Positions 11,798 through 21,988 of a DNA stretch of 64,000 nucleotides are shown one piece after another. This DNA is from Paracoccaceae bacterium (GTDB lineage Bacteria; Pseudomonadota; Alphaproteobacteria; Rhodobacterales; Rhodobacteraceae): assembly GCA_028150825.1 (NCBI GenBank), contig JAOGIM010000003.1, forward strand, positions 55,861 to 119,860. Direction: 5' to 3'. Position numbers and translations under genes: made by a program. The notes beneath the pieces are model-generated. The model did not search any database. It worked only from the letters and a program-made list of their open reading frames with translations, and was not told where the DNA came from. Within the stretch, counting starts at the first letter, position 1. The number at the start of each line of letters is the position of its first letter.

Positions 11798-12742
11798 TTA
11801 AATATCAAACTCAAGTTTTTGAGATGCTTCATTTAGTTTGAGCAAATGGAATAGGCGCTTAAAATGTTGCATGCGCAGTGTCTCGCCCAAGCCTAGACAG
11901 ACAATGCCGTCAGGCAAATCTTTAGAAACAATTGATGCGTCAAAACGCGACCCAACAACTTGAATTAGTATTTTCTGCCCACTTTTATTTGTTGCAAAGC
12001 CCTTCGCACGTACGATATTAGGGTAGTCTTTGGCCAACGTCTGAGCTAACTCATTAACATCAATATTATGTTTTGGAAGCAATGTCAGAGTGGACAGTCC
12101 ACCAACGTCTTGATGCGCACCTTTGGCGTAAACTCTTTGAATAAAATGACCCAAAACGATATCAGGCGCCACTTTGCTATGGGTGACCGGTATAATTGGT
12201 GCATTTTCATTAAGTGAGGCCAGCCATGTTGAAATAACCCCTGCTTGATCTTTAGTCACAAGGTCAACTTTGTTTAAAATCAATAGATCAGCAGCTTGTA
12301 GCTGAGCAAGTATAGTATCGCTCATATATTTGTCGCGAGCTGCCTTTTGGATAGTCTCAGCATCTACCAAAATAACAATCCCATCAGGTGAAACGCCATT
12401 TACCAACCCAACAGACCCCATGATTGCCTCGGGCCTGGCAACGCCAGAGGCCTCAATGAGAATGTGATCAAGAGATCGGTTCATCGCATCCAACTGCAAA
12501 AGCGCAGCTGAAAGATCGCTACCAAAAGAACAACAGATACACCCACCAGCGATCGAGATAACCTCATCGTCAGAGGCTTCGATCAAATCTTCGTCAATTG
12601 GCAAATCCCCAAATTCATTTACCAACACTGCCAGTTTCTGACCGTTGGCATTGCGCAACAAATGATTTATCATAGTTGTTTTACCGGCTCCTAGATATCC
12701 GCTGAGCACTGTAACTGGTATTCCATGGCCAAAGTTTTTCAT
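11798..12742 (-). CDS. COG0523 (CobW/P47K) GTPase, putative metallochaperone
   Basis: Walker A GYLGAGKTTMINHLL; GGCICC motif; NKVDL; ATG overlaps the upstream gene's stop. Confidence 0.93.
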   Translation of the reverse strand: MKNFGHGIPVTVLSGYLGAGKTTMINHLLRNANGQKLAVLVNEFGDLPIDEDLIEASDDEVISIAGGCICCSFGSDLSAALLQLDAMNRSLDHILIEASGVARPEAIMGSVGLVNGVSPDGIVILVDAETIQKAARDKYMSDTILAQLQAADLLILNKVDLVTKDQAGVISTWLASLNENAPIIPVTHSKVAPDIVLGHFIQRVYAKGAHQDVGGLSTLTLLPKHNIDVNELAQTLAKDYPNIVRAKGFATNKSGQKILIQVVGSRFDASIVSKDLPDGIVCLGLGETLRMQHFKRLFHLLKLNEASQKLEFDI

Positions 12743-14382
12743 AAATTTCTCGCTTCAAAAATGCGCCCCCCTTGGACAGTGCCCCAGATTTTAATGTCCT
12801 TGAGGTTTTCACCGCTAATATCTGTCGGATCGTGCTCCAGAACTGCAAAATCTGCCTTTTTACCAATTTCTATGGATCCAATTTCACTGTCCAAATGTAA
12901 GGTATAGGCCGCCCCCAAAGTGATGGCATAAAGAGCGTCTTGAACCGATATTTTTTCACCTTCACCTTGAATGCGCCCTGAGACAGTAAGACGATTAACC
13001 GCACACCAAGCCGTAAACAAGGGTCCTAGGGGAGTTATGGGCGCATCCGAGTGAATTGCCATAGGCACCCCCATTTCAAGCGCTGTATGACAGGCGTTCA
13101 TTCTGTTAGCCCGTTCTGGACCAACGGTCAGACGATAATGCTCATCTCCCCAATAAAAATGATGGTTAGCAAACAGGTTCACGCACATATCCATATTTTT
13201 CATTCTGCGAAATTGTGCAGCATCGGCAAGTTGACAATGTTGAAGCGTAAAGCGGTGATCTACAATTGGGACCTCGTTCAGTGCTGTCGCAAAAGTGTCG
13301 AGCACCATCTCAGTCGCTTCATCGCCATTGGTATGAGTATGAACCTGGATGCCATTGGCAAGCGCCAATCGATAAAGTTCTGCAAGTTGCGCTGGCGAAG
13401 TATACCAAAGTCCGTTGGGCGCTCCGTTTAAATATCCCGGCCATCTCATACGGGCCGAAAACCCTTGAATTGAACCATCTGCAACAGCTTTTATCCGCCC
13501 CAATCTAAGCCGATCAGTAGAGCGATCTTTCAACGATAATACCAAATCGATCGTGTCTTTAGCAGAGGCACCCATAAATACGCGCAGCGGCACGATACGG
13601 GCTGGAAAAGTAGGCAGTTCAGTCACTTCGAGCATCTTATCGACGCTTTCTTCAGTCAGACGCGCAGCAAGATCAGTTACTGTTGTAACCCCGCTGCGCA
13701 CACACATCTTACTAAATGCGCGCAGACCATCAGCGTCTCCCTCCATCGAGGCGCGGTCAAATCCAACATGTGTGCTCACAGGTCCCATAGCGTCCGGACC
13801 ATAAAGTTCGCCCGTCGGCAGTCCATCAGGACCCAAAGGAATTCCAGGATGATTTACGCCAAGCTTCAATAAACCTGCTAGTTCCAAAGCTTTGCTATTT
13901 ACATTCAATATATGACCGGAGGCATGCAGAACACCGACAGGGCGTTTTGGGGAAACTTGATCCAAGTCATCGCGTGTTATCCGTTTATTGTCCATGTAAA
14001 TTGGATCTAACTGCCAACCTGTCAGTGGCATGTAAGGATCTTTCAGTTTACTTTCTGCAACCTGCAAAAGTTCGATCACACCGGTAATCGTTTTAGTGCC
14101 ATGCCAGATGTTTCCATCTGGATCCAAACGATCAAAATAACCGCAGTACACGTGTCGCCAAAGTGTACCTGCCATCACATGAGCATGTCCCTCAACCAAT
14201 CCCGGCATAAGAACCTTGTCATGGAATGTATCATCCAGAGTGTAATCACCCCAAATCGCAAGCTCTTCCAAAGTTCCAGTGCCCAATATACGCCCATCTC
14301 GAACGGCGACATGGGTCGTTTCAGGCTGATTTGGATTCATAGTTATAATTTTTTTAGCCCTAAAAATAGATGTTTGAACCAT
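12739..14382 (-). CDS. YtcJ-like metal-dependent amidohydrolase
   Basis: 547 aa; VEGHAHVMAG HxH metal motif, QVHTHTNGDEATEM, HSDAPITPLGPLFTAW, C-terminal GKKADFAVLEHDP. Confidence 0.92.
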   Translation of the reverse strand: MVQTSIFRAKKIITMNPNQPETTHVAVRDGRILGTGTLEELAIWGDYTLDDTFHDKVLMPGLVEGHAHVMAGTLWRHVYCGYFDRLDPDGNIWHGTKTITGVIELLQVAESKLKDPYMPLTGWQLDPIYMDNKRITRDDLDQVSPKRPVGVLHASGHILNVNSKALELAGLLKLGVNHPGIPLGPDGLPTGELYGPDAMGPVSTHVGFDRASMEGDADGLRAFSKMCVRSGVTTVTDLAARLTEESVDKMLEVTELPTFPARIVPLRVFMGASAKDTIDLVLSLKDRSTDRLRLGRIKAVADGSIQGFSARMRWPGYLNGAPNGLWYTSPAQLAELYRLALANGIQVHTHTNGDEATEMVLDTFATALNEVPIVDHRFTLQHCQLADAAQFRRMKNMDMCVNLFANHHFYWGDEHYRLTVGPERANRMNACHTALEMGVPMAIHSDAPITPLGPLFTAWCAVNRLTVSGRIQGEGEKISVQDALYAITLGAAYTLHLDSEIGSIEIGKKADFAVLEHDPTDISGENLKDIKIWGTVQGGRIFEARNL

Positions 14383-14437
14383 GAACTCTTCCTAAAATTA
14401 TGTTGCATATTTAAATTAGAGATCTTCCTATAATTAT

Positions 14438-14473
14438 AAAAATAGTTTTTACTATCTATTAAATACTATTTTT
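14438..14473. promoter_or_regulatory. Inverted repeat between divergent amidohydrolase and lysR genes; putative LysR-type operator
   Basis: AAAAATAGTTTTTA-N8-TAAATACTATTTTT; arms complementary at 13 of 14 positions. Confidence 0.5.
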
Positions 14474-14487
14474 TAATGGAATGCTGA

Positions 14488-15417
14488 ATGTTAAATTTCA
14501 CTTTGAAGCAGTTGAAATACGTCGAAGCAACTGGACGACTTGGTTCGATTGCCAAAGCAGCTACGGATCTAAATATTTCTCAATCTTCGATTACAGTGGC
14601 AATTAATTCACTCGAGTCTGAAATTGGCTATGACCTTTTCACGCGCACACCAGCCAAAGGTATTAAGCTTACTCCAGCGGGCCGTGATGGGTTGCGAATA
14701 ATAAGAGCATTCATGGATCAAAGCCGACATTTTGCGGCAGAAATACAACAAGAACCGTTGGGAGGTGATGTCTCTGGGTCTGTTCGTATTGCTTGTTATG
14801 CCACCGCAGCCCCTTCATTTCTACCTCCAATATTAAAGAGCTTAACTCTAAGCCATAAGAATATATCTATCAAATTTCTGGAGGGTGATATGGAAGATAT
14901 CATCGAATTTTTAGATCAAGGTGAAGCTGATCTAGCTTTTTGCTATCGTGAAATGATGAGTGATCGGCATCATTTCATGCCATTATTTGAGGCACCACCT
15001 TATGCATTACTTTCGATAAATAATCCAATGTCAAATTCCGCAACAACAAGTTTATTCGAGTTAAGTAAAGAACCAATGATTATGCTCGACCTACCGAGAG
15101 CCAAAGATTATTTTATGAGCCTTTTTGAACAGCATGGCCTAAAACCAAACATTGTCCATTCAAGCCGTTCAGTAGAAATCATTCGTACGCTAGTCGCCAG
15201 TGGTTATGGTTATTCGTTGCTCAACATATTTCCACCAGACTACTTGAAAGACGTTTCAACATTTCAAATTCTACCGCTTGAACACCCAGCGCCTGCTCCC
15301 GTATTCGGAATTGCCGTTATCGCCCGCACAAAACAACCCATCATTGTAAAATCATTTCTTCAGAAATGCCTAGAGCTAAAACAACGCGGCGCTTTTAAGC
15401 CCATGGTAGTCTTATGA
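14488..15417 (+). CDS. LysR family transcriptional regulator
   Basis: N-terminal HTH LKQLKYVEATGRLGSIAKAATDLNISQSSITVAINSLESEIGYDLFTR; LysR-substrate-like C-terminal domain; divergent from the amidohydrolase. Confidence 0.95.
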   Translation: MLNFTLKQLKYVEATGRLGSIAKAATDLNISQSSITVAINSLESEIGYDLFTRTPAKGIKLTPAGRDGLRIIRAFMDQSRHFAAEIQQEPLGGDVSGSVRIACYATAAPSFLPPILKSLTLSHKNISIKFLEGDMEDIIEFLDQGEADLAFCYREMMSDRHHFMPLFEAPPYALLSINNPMSNSATTSLFELSKEPMIMLDLPRAKDYFMSLFEQHGLKPNIVHSSRSVEIIRTLVASGYGYSLLNIFPPDYLKDVSTFQILPLEHPAPAPVFGIAVIARTKQPIIVKSFLQKCLELKQRGAFKPMVVL

Positions 15418-15431
15418 TAATCATTTAAAAT

Positions 15432-15469
15432 AAAAAATGGTTTAACATATGCTATTTAAACTGTTTTTT
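15432..15469. promoter_or_regulatory. Inverted repeat upstream of the peptide-transporter operon, related to 14438-14473
   Basis: AAAAAATGGTTTAA-N10-TTAAACTGTTTTTT; arms complementary at 12 of 14 positions. Confidence 0.45.
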
Positions 15470-15541
15470 AACGATATCAGTCTAGTCTAGGTTTTTCAAA
15501 TAATAATTAAATTTAACAAAACTAATGAGAGGAATTGACCT

Positions 15542-17116
15542 ATGAAATATTTTTTAAAGAGGATTATTGCTGCCATCGCAATAGTCTCAACGATTGGGAC
15601 TGGGCTTATGGCCGACGAGCCAGTCCAGGGCGGAACACTCATTACAGTTTTAGGAAGTAATGTGCGTAACCTTAACTCTTCCGTGCAATCTGGAATCGTG
15701 ACCGGCTATCCTGGAGCACAGCTTTTTGCATCACCGCTACGCTATGACGAAAACTGGGACCCCCAACCTTATCTCGCAAAAAGTTGGAAAGTGTCTGACG
15801 ATGGACTGCAAGTAACGCTTAACCTCGTAAGTAATGCAAAATTTCATGATGGGGTTCCACTTACATCCGAAGATGTAGCATTTTCAGTCGAAGTTATTAA
15901 GGCCAACCATCCGTTTAAATCAATGTTTGCGCCGGTGGAGAGTGTAGACACACCGAATGCTCATACAGCAATCTTAAACTTGAGCAAACCACACCCTGCC
16001 TTAATGCTAGCAATGTCCGGGCAGTTGATGTCCATCATTCCCAAGCATATTTATGGCGATGGTGCCATAACGGATGTAAAAACACATGCCCGCAACAACG
16101 AAAATGTTGTCGGCTCTGGCCCGTTCAAACTGGTAGAGTTCAAAAACGGTGAGCATGTCATTCTCGAAAGGTTTGAAGACTTCTTTATTGAGGGACGCCC
16201 TTATCTAGACAAGATTGTGATGAGAATAATCAGTGATCCAGCAGCACGTGCGATCGCCTATGAAAATGGCGAAGTCCATATGGGTGGATTTGAATCCCTA
16301 CCCCGGATTATCAATAGGTTGAAAAAGGTCGATAGCCTGACAGTAACCCCGAATGGCTATGGAGCCATTGGTCCGCTTGACTGGTTGGCCATGAATACTC
16401 AGCGTGGTCCCTTGAAAGACGTGCGGGTACGTAAAGCGATTGCTTATTCAATCGATAAGAACTTTATTCACAAAGCTCTTATGCAAGGCACAGCTAGTGA
16501 CTCGCGCACGGGTATTCACCCTGATAGCCCTTTTTATAGCGGTGATGTTGAAAGTTATGATGTGGATTTAGACAAAGCAAACGCTCTGTTGGACGAAGCA
16601 GGCTATCCGCTGAATGGTAACAGCCGCTTTAGCCTAACAATCGATTTTGGCTGGCCAGGCGTCAAACCTCAGGTGGAATATGCCAAAGCAGCACTGAAAA
16701 AAGTTGGTATTGACGTGCAAGTACGTGCCTCAGCCGATTTCCCAACTTGGGCAAAACGAATGGGCGAAATGGACTTTGATATGTCTTGGGATACCGTTTT
16801 TAACTGGGGCGACCCAGTTATTGGAGTGCACAGGACGTATGTCTCGGACAATGTGGGCAAAGGCGTTTGGTCTAACACGCAAGGTTATTCCAACGCCCGT
16901 GTTGATGAGATACTAGCAGAAGCTGCCGTAGAAGTGGATGCATCTAAGCGGAAAGCGCTTTACGCAGAATTCCAAGCGATTATTGCAGATGAAGTTCCTG
17001 TTTATCATACTAATACCCTTCCTTATCATACTGTTTATAGCGACAAAGTTGGAAATCCTCCTTTAGGCATATGGGGAACATCTACTCCGATAGATATGAC
17101 CTATTTGAAAAAATAA
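15542..17116 (+). CDS. ABC transporter substrate-binding protein, family 5 (dipeptide/oligopeptide type)
   Basis: 524 aa; signal peptide; SBP_bac_5 features (LAKSWKVSDDGLQVTLNLVSNAKFHDGVPLTSEDVAFSVE, RKAIAYSIDK). Confidence 0.95.
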   Translation: MKYFLKRIIAAIAIVSTIGTGLMADEPVQGGTLITVLGSNVRNLNSSVQSGIVTGYPGAQLFASPLRYDENWDPQPYLAKSWKVSDDGLQVTLNLVSNAKFHDGVPLTSEDVAFSVEVIKANHPFKSMFAPVESVDTPNAHTAILNLSKPHPALMLAMSGQLMSIIPKHIYGDGAITDVKTHARNNENVVGSGPFKLVEFKNGEHVILERFEDFFIEGRPYLDKIVMRIISDPAARAIAYENGEVHMGGFESLPRIINRLKKVDSLTVTPNGYGAIGPLDWLAMNTQRGPLKDVRVRKAIAYSIDKNFIHKALMQGTASDSRTGIHPDSPFYSGDVESYDVDLDKANALLDEAGYPLNGNSRFSLTIDFGWPGVKPQVEYAKAALKKVGIDVQVRASADFPTWAKRMGEMDFDMSWDTVFNWGDPVIGVHRTYVSDNVGKGVWSNTQGYSNARVDEILAEAAVEVDASKRKALYAEFQAIIADEVPVYHTNTLPYHTVYSDKVGNPPLGIWGTSTPIDMTYLKK

Positions 17117-17125
17117 GTAACAACA

Positions 17126-17153
17126 CAGTGGGGCAAGTATGCTTGCCCCACTG
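17126..17153 (+). other. Intercistronic hairpin between the substrate-binding protein and permease genes
   Basis: Perfect 12-bp stem CAGTGGGGCAAG-TATG-CTTGCCCCACTG, no following T-tract. Confidence 0.75.
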
Positions 17154-17177
17154 CCCTGACATAAGAGAAGTGTCTCC

Positions 17178-18152
17178 GTGAAAGTTATAGAAAATTTCCT
17201 AATACGTGTCGCTTATGCCGTCATTCTTTTGACGGCTGTTCTGATCTTGAATTTCTCAATGATGCATCTTGCCCCTGGAGACGTGGCTGATACGATTAGC
17301 CAGTCAATGGGCGGCGCAGATAAAGAAATCTTAGATCAAATTCGAGCAGATTATGGGCTTGACCGCCCCTTTCTAATCCAACTTGGAAGTTACATCGGAA
17401 ATGTTTTGACCTTTGATCTTGGGTATTCGTTTTTTTACAACACGCCAGTAACCGAACTCATTTTACAAAGGCTACCTGCAACGCTCTTGTTGGTTTTTAC
17501 TGCCCAAGTTCTCGCTCTTATTATTGGTGTAATGCTCGGCGTTATTTCAGCAAGACGTCCCAACGGCCTAACCAGTCACTTTGTTACGCTATTGGCCTTG
17601 TTTGGTTATTCAGCTCCCGTTTTTTGGACGGGAATATTACTCTTAATTGGATTTTCCTTAAACGTGCATTGGTTTCCAGTTGCCGGCATGAGGGATGTGA
17701 CAATTTCAGGTGGCTTTTGGGTTCATTTCGTCGATGTGGCGCGCCATCTTGTGTTGCCGGTCATCACACTTGGATCCATTTTTCTGGCACTGTACTCGCG
17801 TTTGTGTCGTGCTACGATGCTAGAGGTGCTTGGATCCGATTATATTCGCACGGCAAAAGCAAAGGGCCTTCATGATCGTGACGTGATTTATAAACATGCG
17901 CTTAAGAACTCACTCTCGCCGGTCATAACCCTTGCCGGTCTTCAGTTTTCTGCCGTTATTTCAGGGGCCGTCCTCGTGGAAGCCGTTTTTAGTTGGCCCG
18001 GCCTCGGCACGCTTGCGTTCCAATCTATTATTGCCAGAGACACCCCAACAATTTTGGGTATTTTATTCTTTTCTGCACTTGTTGTTATTGTAGGGAACCT
18101 GCTCACTGACTTGGTCTTGCGTCTGATAGACCCTCGGATTGGAACAAAGTGA
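17178..18152 (+). CDS. ABC transporter permease (DppB-like)
   Basis: GTG start; APGD and SRLCRATMLEVLGSDYIRTAKAKGL permease motif. Confidence 0.95.
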   Translation: MKVIENFLIRVAYAVILLTAVLILNFSMMHLAPGDVADTISQSMGGADKEILDQIRADYGLDRPFLIQLGSYIGNVLTFDLGYSFFYNTPVTELILQRLPATLLLVFTAQVLALIIGVMLGVISARRPNGLTSHFVTLLALFGYSAPVFWTGILLLIGFSLNVHWFPVAGMRDVTISGGFWVHFVDVARHLVLPVITLGSIFLALYSRLCRATMLEVLGSDYIRTAKAKGLHDRDVIYKHALKNSLSPVITLAGLQFSAVISGAVLVEAVFSWPGLGTLAFQSIIARDTPTILGILFFSALVVIVGNLLTDLVLRLIDPRIGTK

Positions 18153-19036
18153 TGAGCGATATGGAACAACGGACCACACAAGATATAATTGCAGAAAGAC
18201 ACCCATTTATAGAAGCGTGGCAAATGTTTCGGCGAAATCATGCTGCGATGGTGGCACTCGTGGTTTTGTCTTTAATTGGTTTTGGGGCAATTTTTGGACC
18301 CCTAGTATATCCGATTGATCCCTTTGAAATGGTATGGACCCCCTTCTCGCCGCCCGGAGTAGATGGCTTTATTCTAGGTACTGATTACTTGGGACGAGAC
18401 CTTTTATCCGCTATTATTCACGGTGCCCGTGTTTCCATCCTAATCGGCCTTTCGGCCGCGTTTATGTCAGTTTTTATCGGAGTCTCTGTTGGGGCGATTG
18501 CTGGGTTTTACCGGGGCTGGGTAGAGGAAGTCTTGATGCGTATAACCGAGTTTTTTCAGGTTCTTCCCACATTACTCTTTTCAATGGTTATAGTTGCACT
18601 CTTTGGTTCTTCCCTAATGATGATAACGTTTTCAATCGGAATCGTCAGCTGGACCGCAGTTGCCAGAATAACTCGTTCAGAATATCTGCGGATCCGCGAA
18701 CTAGAATATGTTATGGCAAGCCGCGCCTCCGGTTCGACGGACGCCAAGCTTATTTTCAAAGTGATCCTCCCTAACGCTTTGCCACCTATTATAGTACAGG
18801 CCGCCTTGATGGTGGGCTCTGCCATCCTTTTTGAAGCAGGACTTAGCTTTCTAGGTTTAACCGACCCGAATGTTGTGAGTTGGGGGCAAGTCATAGGATC
18901 GAACCGACAATATATTCTAGATGCCGGCTACACCGTGACCATCCCAGGTATTGCGATCTTCATAACAGTTTTATGCATATCATTGGTGGGGGATGGGTTA
19001 AATGACGCCTTAAACCCCAGATTAAGACAGAGATGA
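18149..19036 (+). CDS. ABC transporter permease (DppC-like)
   Basis: GTDYLGRDLLSAIIHGARVSILIGL; SEYLRIRELEYVMASRASG; overlaps the previous gene. Confidence 0.95.
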   Translation: MMSDMEQRTTQDIIAERHPFIEAWQMFRRNHAAMVALVVLSLIGFGAIFGPLVYPIDPFEMVWTPFSPPGVDGFILGTDYLGRDLLSAIIHGARVSILIGLSAAFMSVFIGVSVGAIAGFYRGWVEEVLMRITEFFQVLPTLLFSMVIVALFGSSLMMITFSIGIVSWTAVARITRSEYLRIRELEYVMASRASGSTDAKLIFKVILPNALPPIIVQAALMVGSAILFEAGLSFLGLTDPNVVSWGQVIGSNRQYILDAGYTVTIPGIAIFITVLCISLVGDGLNDALNPRLRQR

Positions 19037-19134
19037 GGAATTTGATAGATGTCTTCACTGGAAAACCATTCTCAGCTCGTGCAAATTCTCTGCATCGTCG
19101 TTAATACGAAAGCACGTAAAAAAGGACACAAAAA

Positions 19135-20964
19135 TTGCAGGAAGATATGACTAAGCCTATTGCAAGCTTTGAAAACCTGCGTGTCGAGTTCGAAACAAAA
19201 ACTGGCACTGTGGTCGGAGTTGAAGATGTTTCTTTCAAAATAAAAGCCAAAGAAACCGTTTGTGTCGTTGGAGAATCCGGCTCAGGCAAATCAGTCTCTT
19301 CATTGTCAATGTTGCGACTAGTTGAATTTGGGGGCGGAAAATTAACAGGGGGCACGTTAAAATTCACACGCAAATCGGGTGAAACTTTAGATATAACTAA
19401 AGCCGATCAATCCTTAATGCGCACAATCCGTGGCAATGAAATCGGAATGATCTTTCAAGAACCGATGACGGCACTCAATCCCCTTTTTACCGTAGCCCAA
19501 CAATTGACGGAAGGACTTCGCACCCACAAGACACTTGGTAAAGAGGCCGCGGCGAAGCGGGCACTTGAATTACTTTACCAAGTTCGTATTCCAGAACCCG
19601 AGAGGAGATTAAATCAGTACCCCCATGAGCTTTCAGGTGGTATGAGACAGCGTGTTGTGATCGCAATGGCGCTGGCTTGTGAACCAAGATTGCTTATCGC
19701 CGATGAGCCCACAACAGCCTTGGATGTAACGATACAGGCAGAAATTCTGGCATTGATTGATCGTCTAAAGCAAGAGACGGGCACGGCTGTTATGTTTATC
19801 ACGCATGACATGTCTGTCGTAGCACAAATGGCCGATAGGGTCGTCGTCATGCATCGGGGCAAGAAGGTCGAAGAAGGAACCGTAGAACAGATTTTTGAAA
19901 ACCCAAAACATGACTATACGAAATCCCTTTTGGCGGCGGTCCCTAAGCTTGGCGAAATGAAAGGTAAACTTCTGCCCGAACCAATGCGCTTGATGGGTAA
20001 TGAAAATACAAAATTTAAACCACTTAGCGGCAGTGATGAACCGTTACTTATCGTCAAGAATCTCACGACGCGATTTGCAGTAAAGGGTGGGTTTCTAAGG
20101 CGCACCCTGGCAAATGTTCATGCTGTGGAAGATGTGTCGTTTACATTAATGAAAGGCAAAACTCTGTCTCTAGTTGGCGAGTCTGGGTGTGGTAAATCCA
20201 CAGTTGGGCGCTCTTTGCTGAGACTGGTCGAACCGCTATCGGGCCAGGTGAGTATCGACGGCCAAAATATCGTCACCATGTCTCCACCCGAATTGCGAAA
20301 GGCCAGATTAAATATGCAAATGGTGTTTCAAGACCCATTTGCCTCGCTCAACCCTCAAATGCTATTGAAGGACCAGGTCGCAGACCCAATGCGCAATTAT
20401 AATACTCATTCGGGCGAGGCACTGGATAAGCGCGTTGAAATGCTGTTCGATAGAGTTAAATTGCCTCACAGTTTCCTGCGCCGTTATCCTCATGAATTGT
20501 CTGGTGGACAAAGACAACGGGTTGCTATTGCCCGAGCTCTTGCCCTTAATCCTAAGCTGATTATTGCGGATGAAGCGGTTAGCGCGCTGGATGTCTCTGT
20601 TCAAGCTCAAGTTCTCAATCTAATGCTTGAACTGCAATCTGAACTTGGCTTGTCATTCTTGTTCATTAGTCATGATATGGCAGTGGTCGAGCGTGTGAGC
20701 CATGATGTAGGTGTGATGTACTTGGGTCGTATTGTTGAATTTGGCCCGCGTTCAAAAATATTTGAAAACCCTCAACATGCATATACTAAAGCGCTACTGA
20801 AAGCAGTCCCTATTGCTGATCCCCGGCAGAGGAGATCCGAAAATGATTTGAATTTTAAACCCTTAGCGTCACCTATCCATAGCCTTCATTATGAAGCAGT
20901 GCCTTCGGCCTATGAAACTATTTCTGAGGGGCATTTTATATTGACGACAGACAGTGGCTATTAA
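19135..20964 (+). CDS. Fused dipeptide ABC transporter ATPase (DppD-DppF-like)
   Basis: Two NBDs: GESGSGKS/LSGGMRQRVVIA and GESGCGKS/LSGGQRQRVAIA. Confidence 0.96.
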   Translation: MQEDMTKPIASFENLRVEFETKTGTVVGVEDVSFKIKAKETVCVVGESGSGKSVSSLSMLRLVEFGGGKLTGGTLKFTRKSGETLDITKADQSLMRTIRGNEIGMIFQEPMTALNPLFTVAQQLTEGLRTHKTLGKEAAAKRALELLYQVRIPEPERRLNQYPHELSGGMRQRVVIAMALACEPRLLIADEPTTALDVTIQAEILALIDRLKQETGTAVMFITHDMSVVAQMADRVVVMHRGKKVEEGTVEQIFENPKHDYTKSLLAAVPKLGEMKGKLLPEPMRLMGNENTKFKPLSGSDEPLLIVKNLTTRFAVKGGFLRRTLANVHAVEDVSFTLMKGKTLSLVGESGCGKSTVGRSLLRLVEPLSGQVSIDGQNIVTMSPPELRKARLNMQMVFQDPFASLNPQMLLKDQVADPMRNYNTHSGEALDKRVEMLFDRVKLPHSFLRRYPHELSGGQRQRVAIARALALNPKLIIADEAVSALDVSVQAQVLNLMLELQSELGLSFLFISHDMAVVERVSHDVGVMYLGRIVEFGPRSKIFENPQHAYTKALLKAVPIADPRQRRSENDLNFKPLASPIHSLHYEAVPSAYETISEGHFILTTDSGY

Positions 20965-21988
20965 CATATCACTCGATATTGAGGCTTGAGTATTGGCAAT
21001 ACTTTGCGCTGTATCTTTTGACTTAAACTATCGGCTTTAGGTTTGACGCGCACCTCATAGAGGATTTTTTTAATTCTTTTTATGGCAATCTAAGAACGCT
21101 CCAGAATTATTGCATTATTTGCATTCATTAATATAAGCTTTCCGTCCGGCGTACTGAGCGGTATAACGTTATCTTCAGACACTGCGCACAATGCGTGCGC
21201 ATTTAAATTGCCTTCTTCTACAACCACTTCTAGGTCAACTATACAGATTTTCAGATTATCTAATATTTTGAGTACACGCATGCATAAATCCTGTTACTGC
21301 TCTTTTTGACATTTTCGCCAAGTCAATCACTTAAGGCACTTGTCGCAAGGAAGTTACGTTAAATGACCAATAGAGGATAGTAATTTTATTAAGAGTTTCG
21401 ACCGAGAAAGCCAGAATTTATCTCTTAATCTTACTTTCGAAAACAGTATGATACGTACCCCTCATAATAAAAGGACGCCTTGGGCGTTCCATAAATTTGA
21501 TCGTGAAATTGGATGCGCGTTTCCAAATTACATTCACTGGCCCGTAAATGAGATAATAATAAGTAAAACAAGCGAGGTGGGCCCACTGGAAATGTTGACT
21601 ATGAGCTCCGCTGTCAGAAAAGTAGTCTTTCTCACCTTATGGTAAAAGGCCTCGCACTCAGAAACACTTTTTTATTAGAAGTTTCGAGCATCCGGACACC
21701 ATCAATACTCATCAAACGTTCAAATTTAATTATGCAGCATATACGGATTGTCTTGAGAATGTACTTTCAAACAATCAAGTGAGATTGGTCGATTAAGCCA
21801 TCCCAAATCACAACGTAGGTATTGGCTTAAAATACAAACATTCAATATGAAGAGCTAGTTCTTGTATCATTTCGTTATACAACACTTCCGAGCTGACAAA
21901 TTACTATTTCATAATTTTCAATAATTTTATGTTTTATAATTTTAATCGTACAAATCTGTAAACCAAAAAACTTAAATCACGTGTCAAA

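Noticed and set aside
13051-13804. Plus-strand ORFs opposite the amidohydrolase
   Set aside because: Antisense shadow ORFs with no recognisable family features.
21090-21645. ORFs at 21090-21281 (-) and 21448-21645 (+)
   Set aside because: Short, no recognisable motifs, in a region that looks non-coding.
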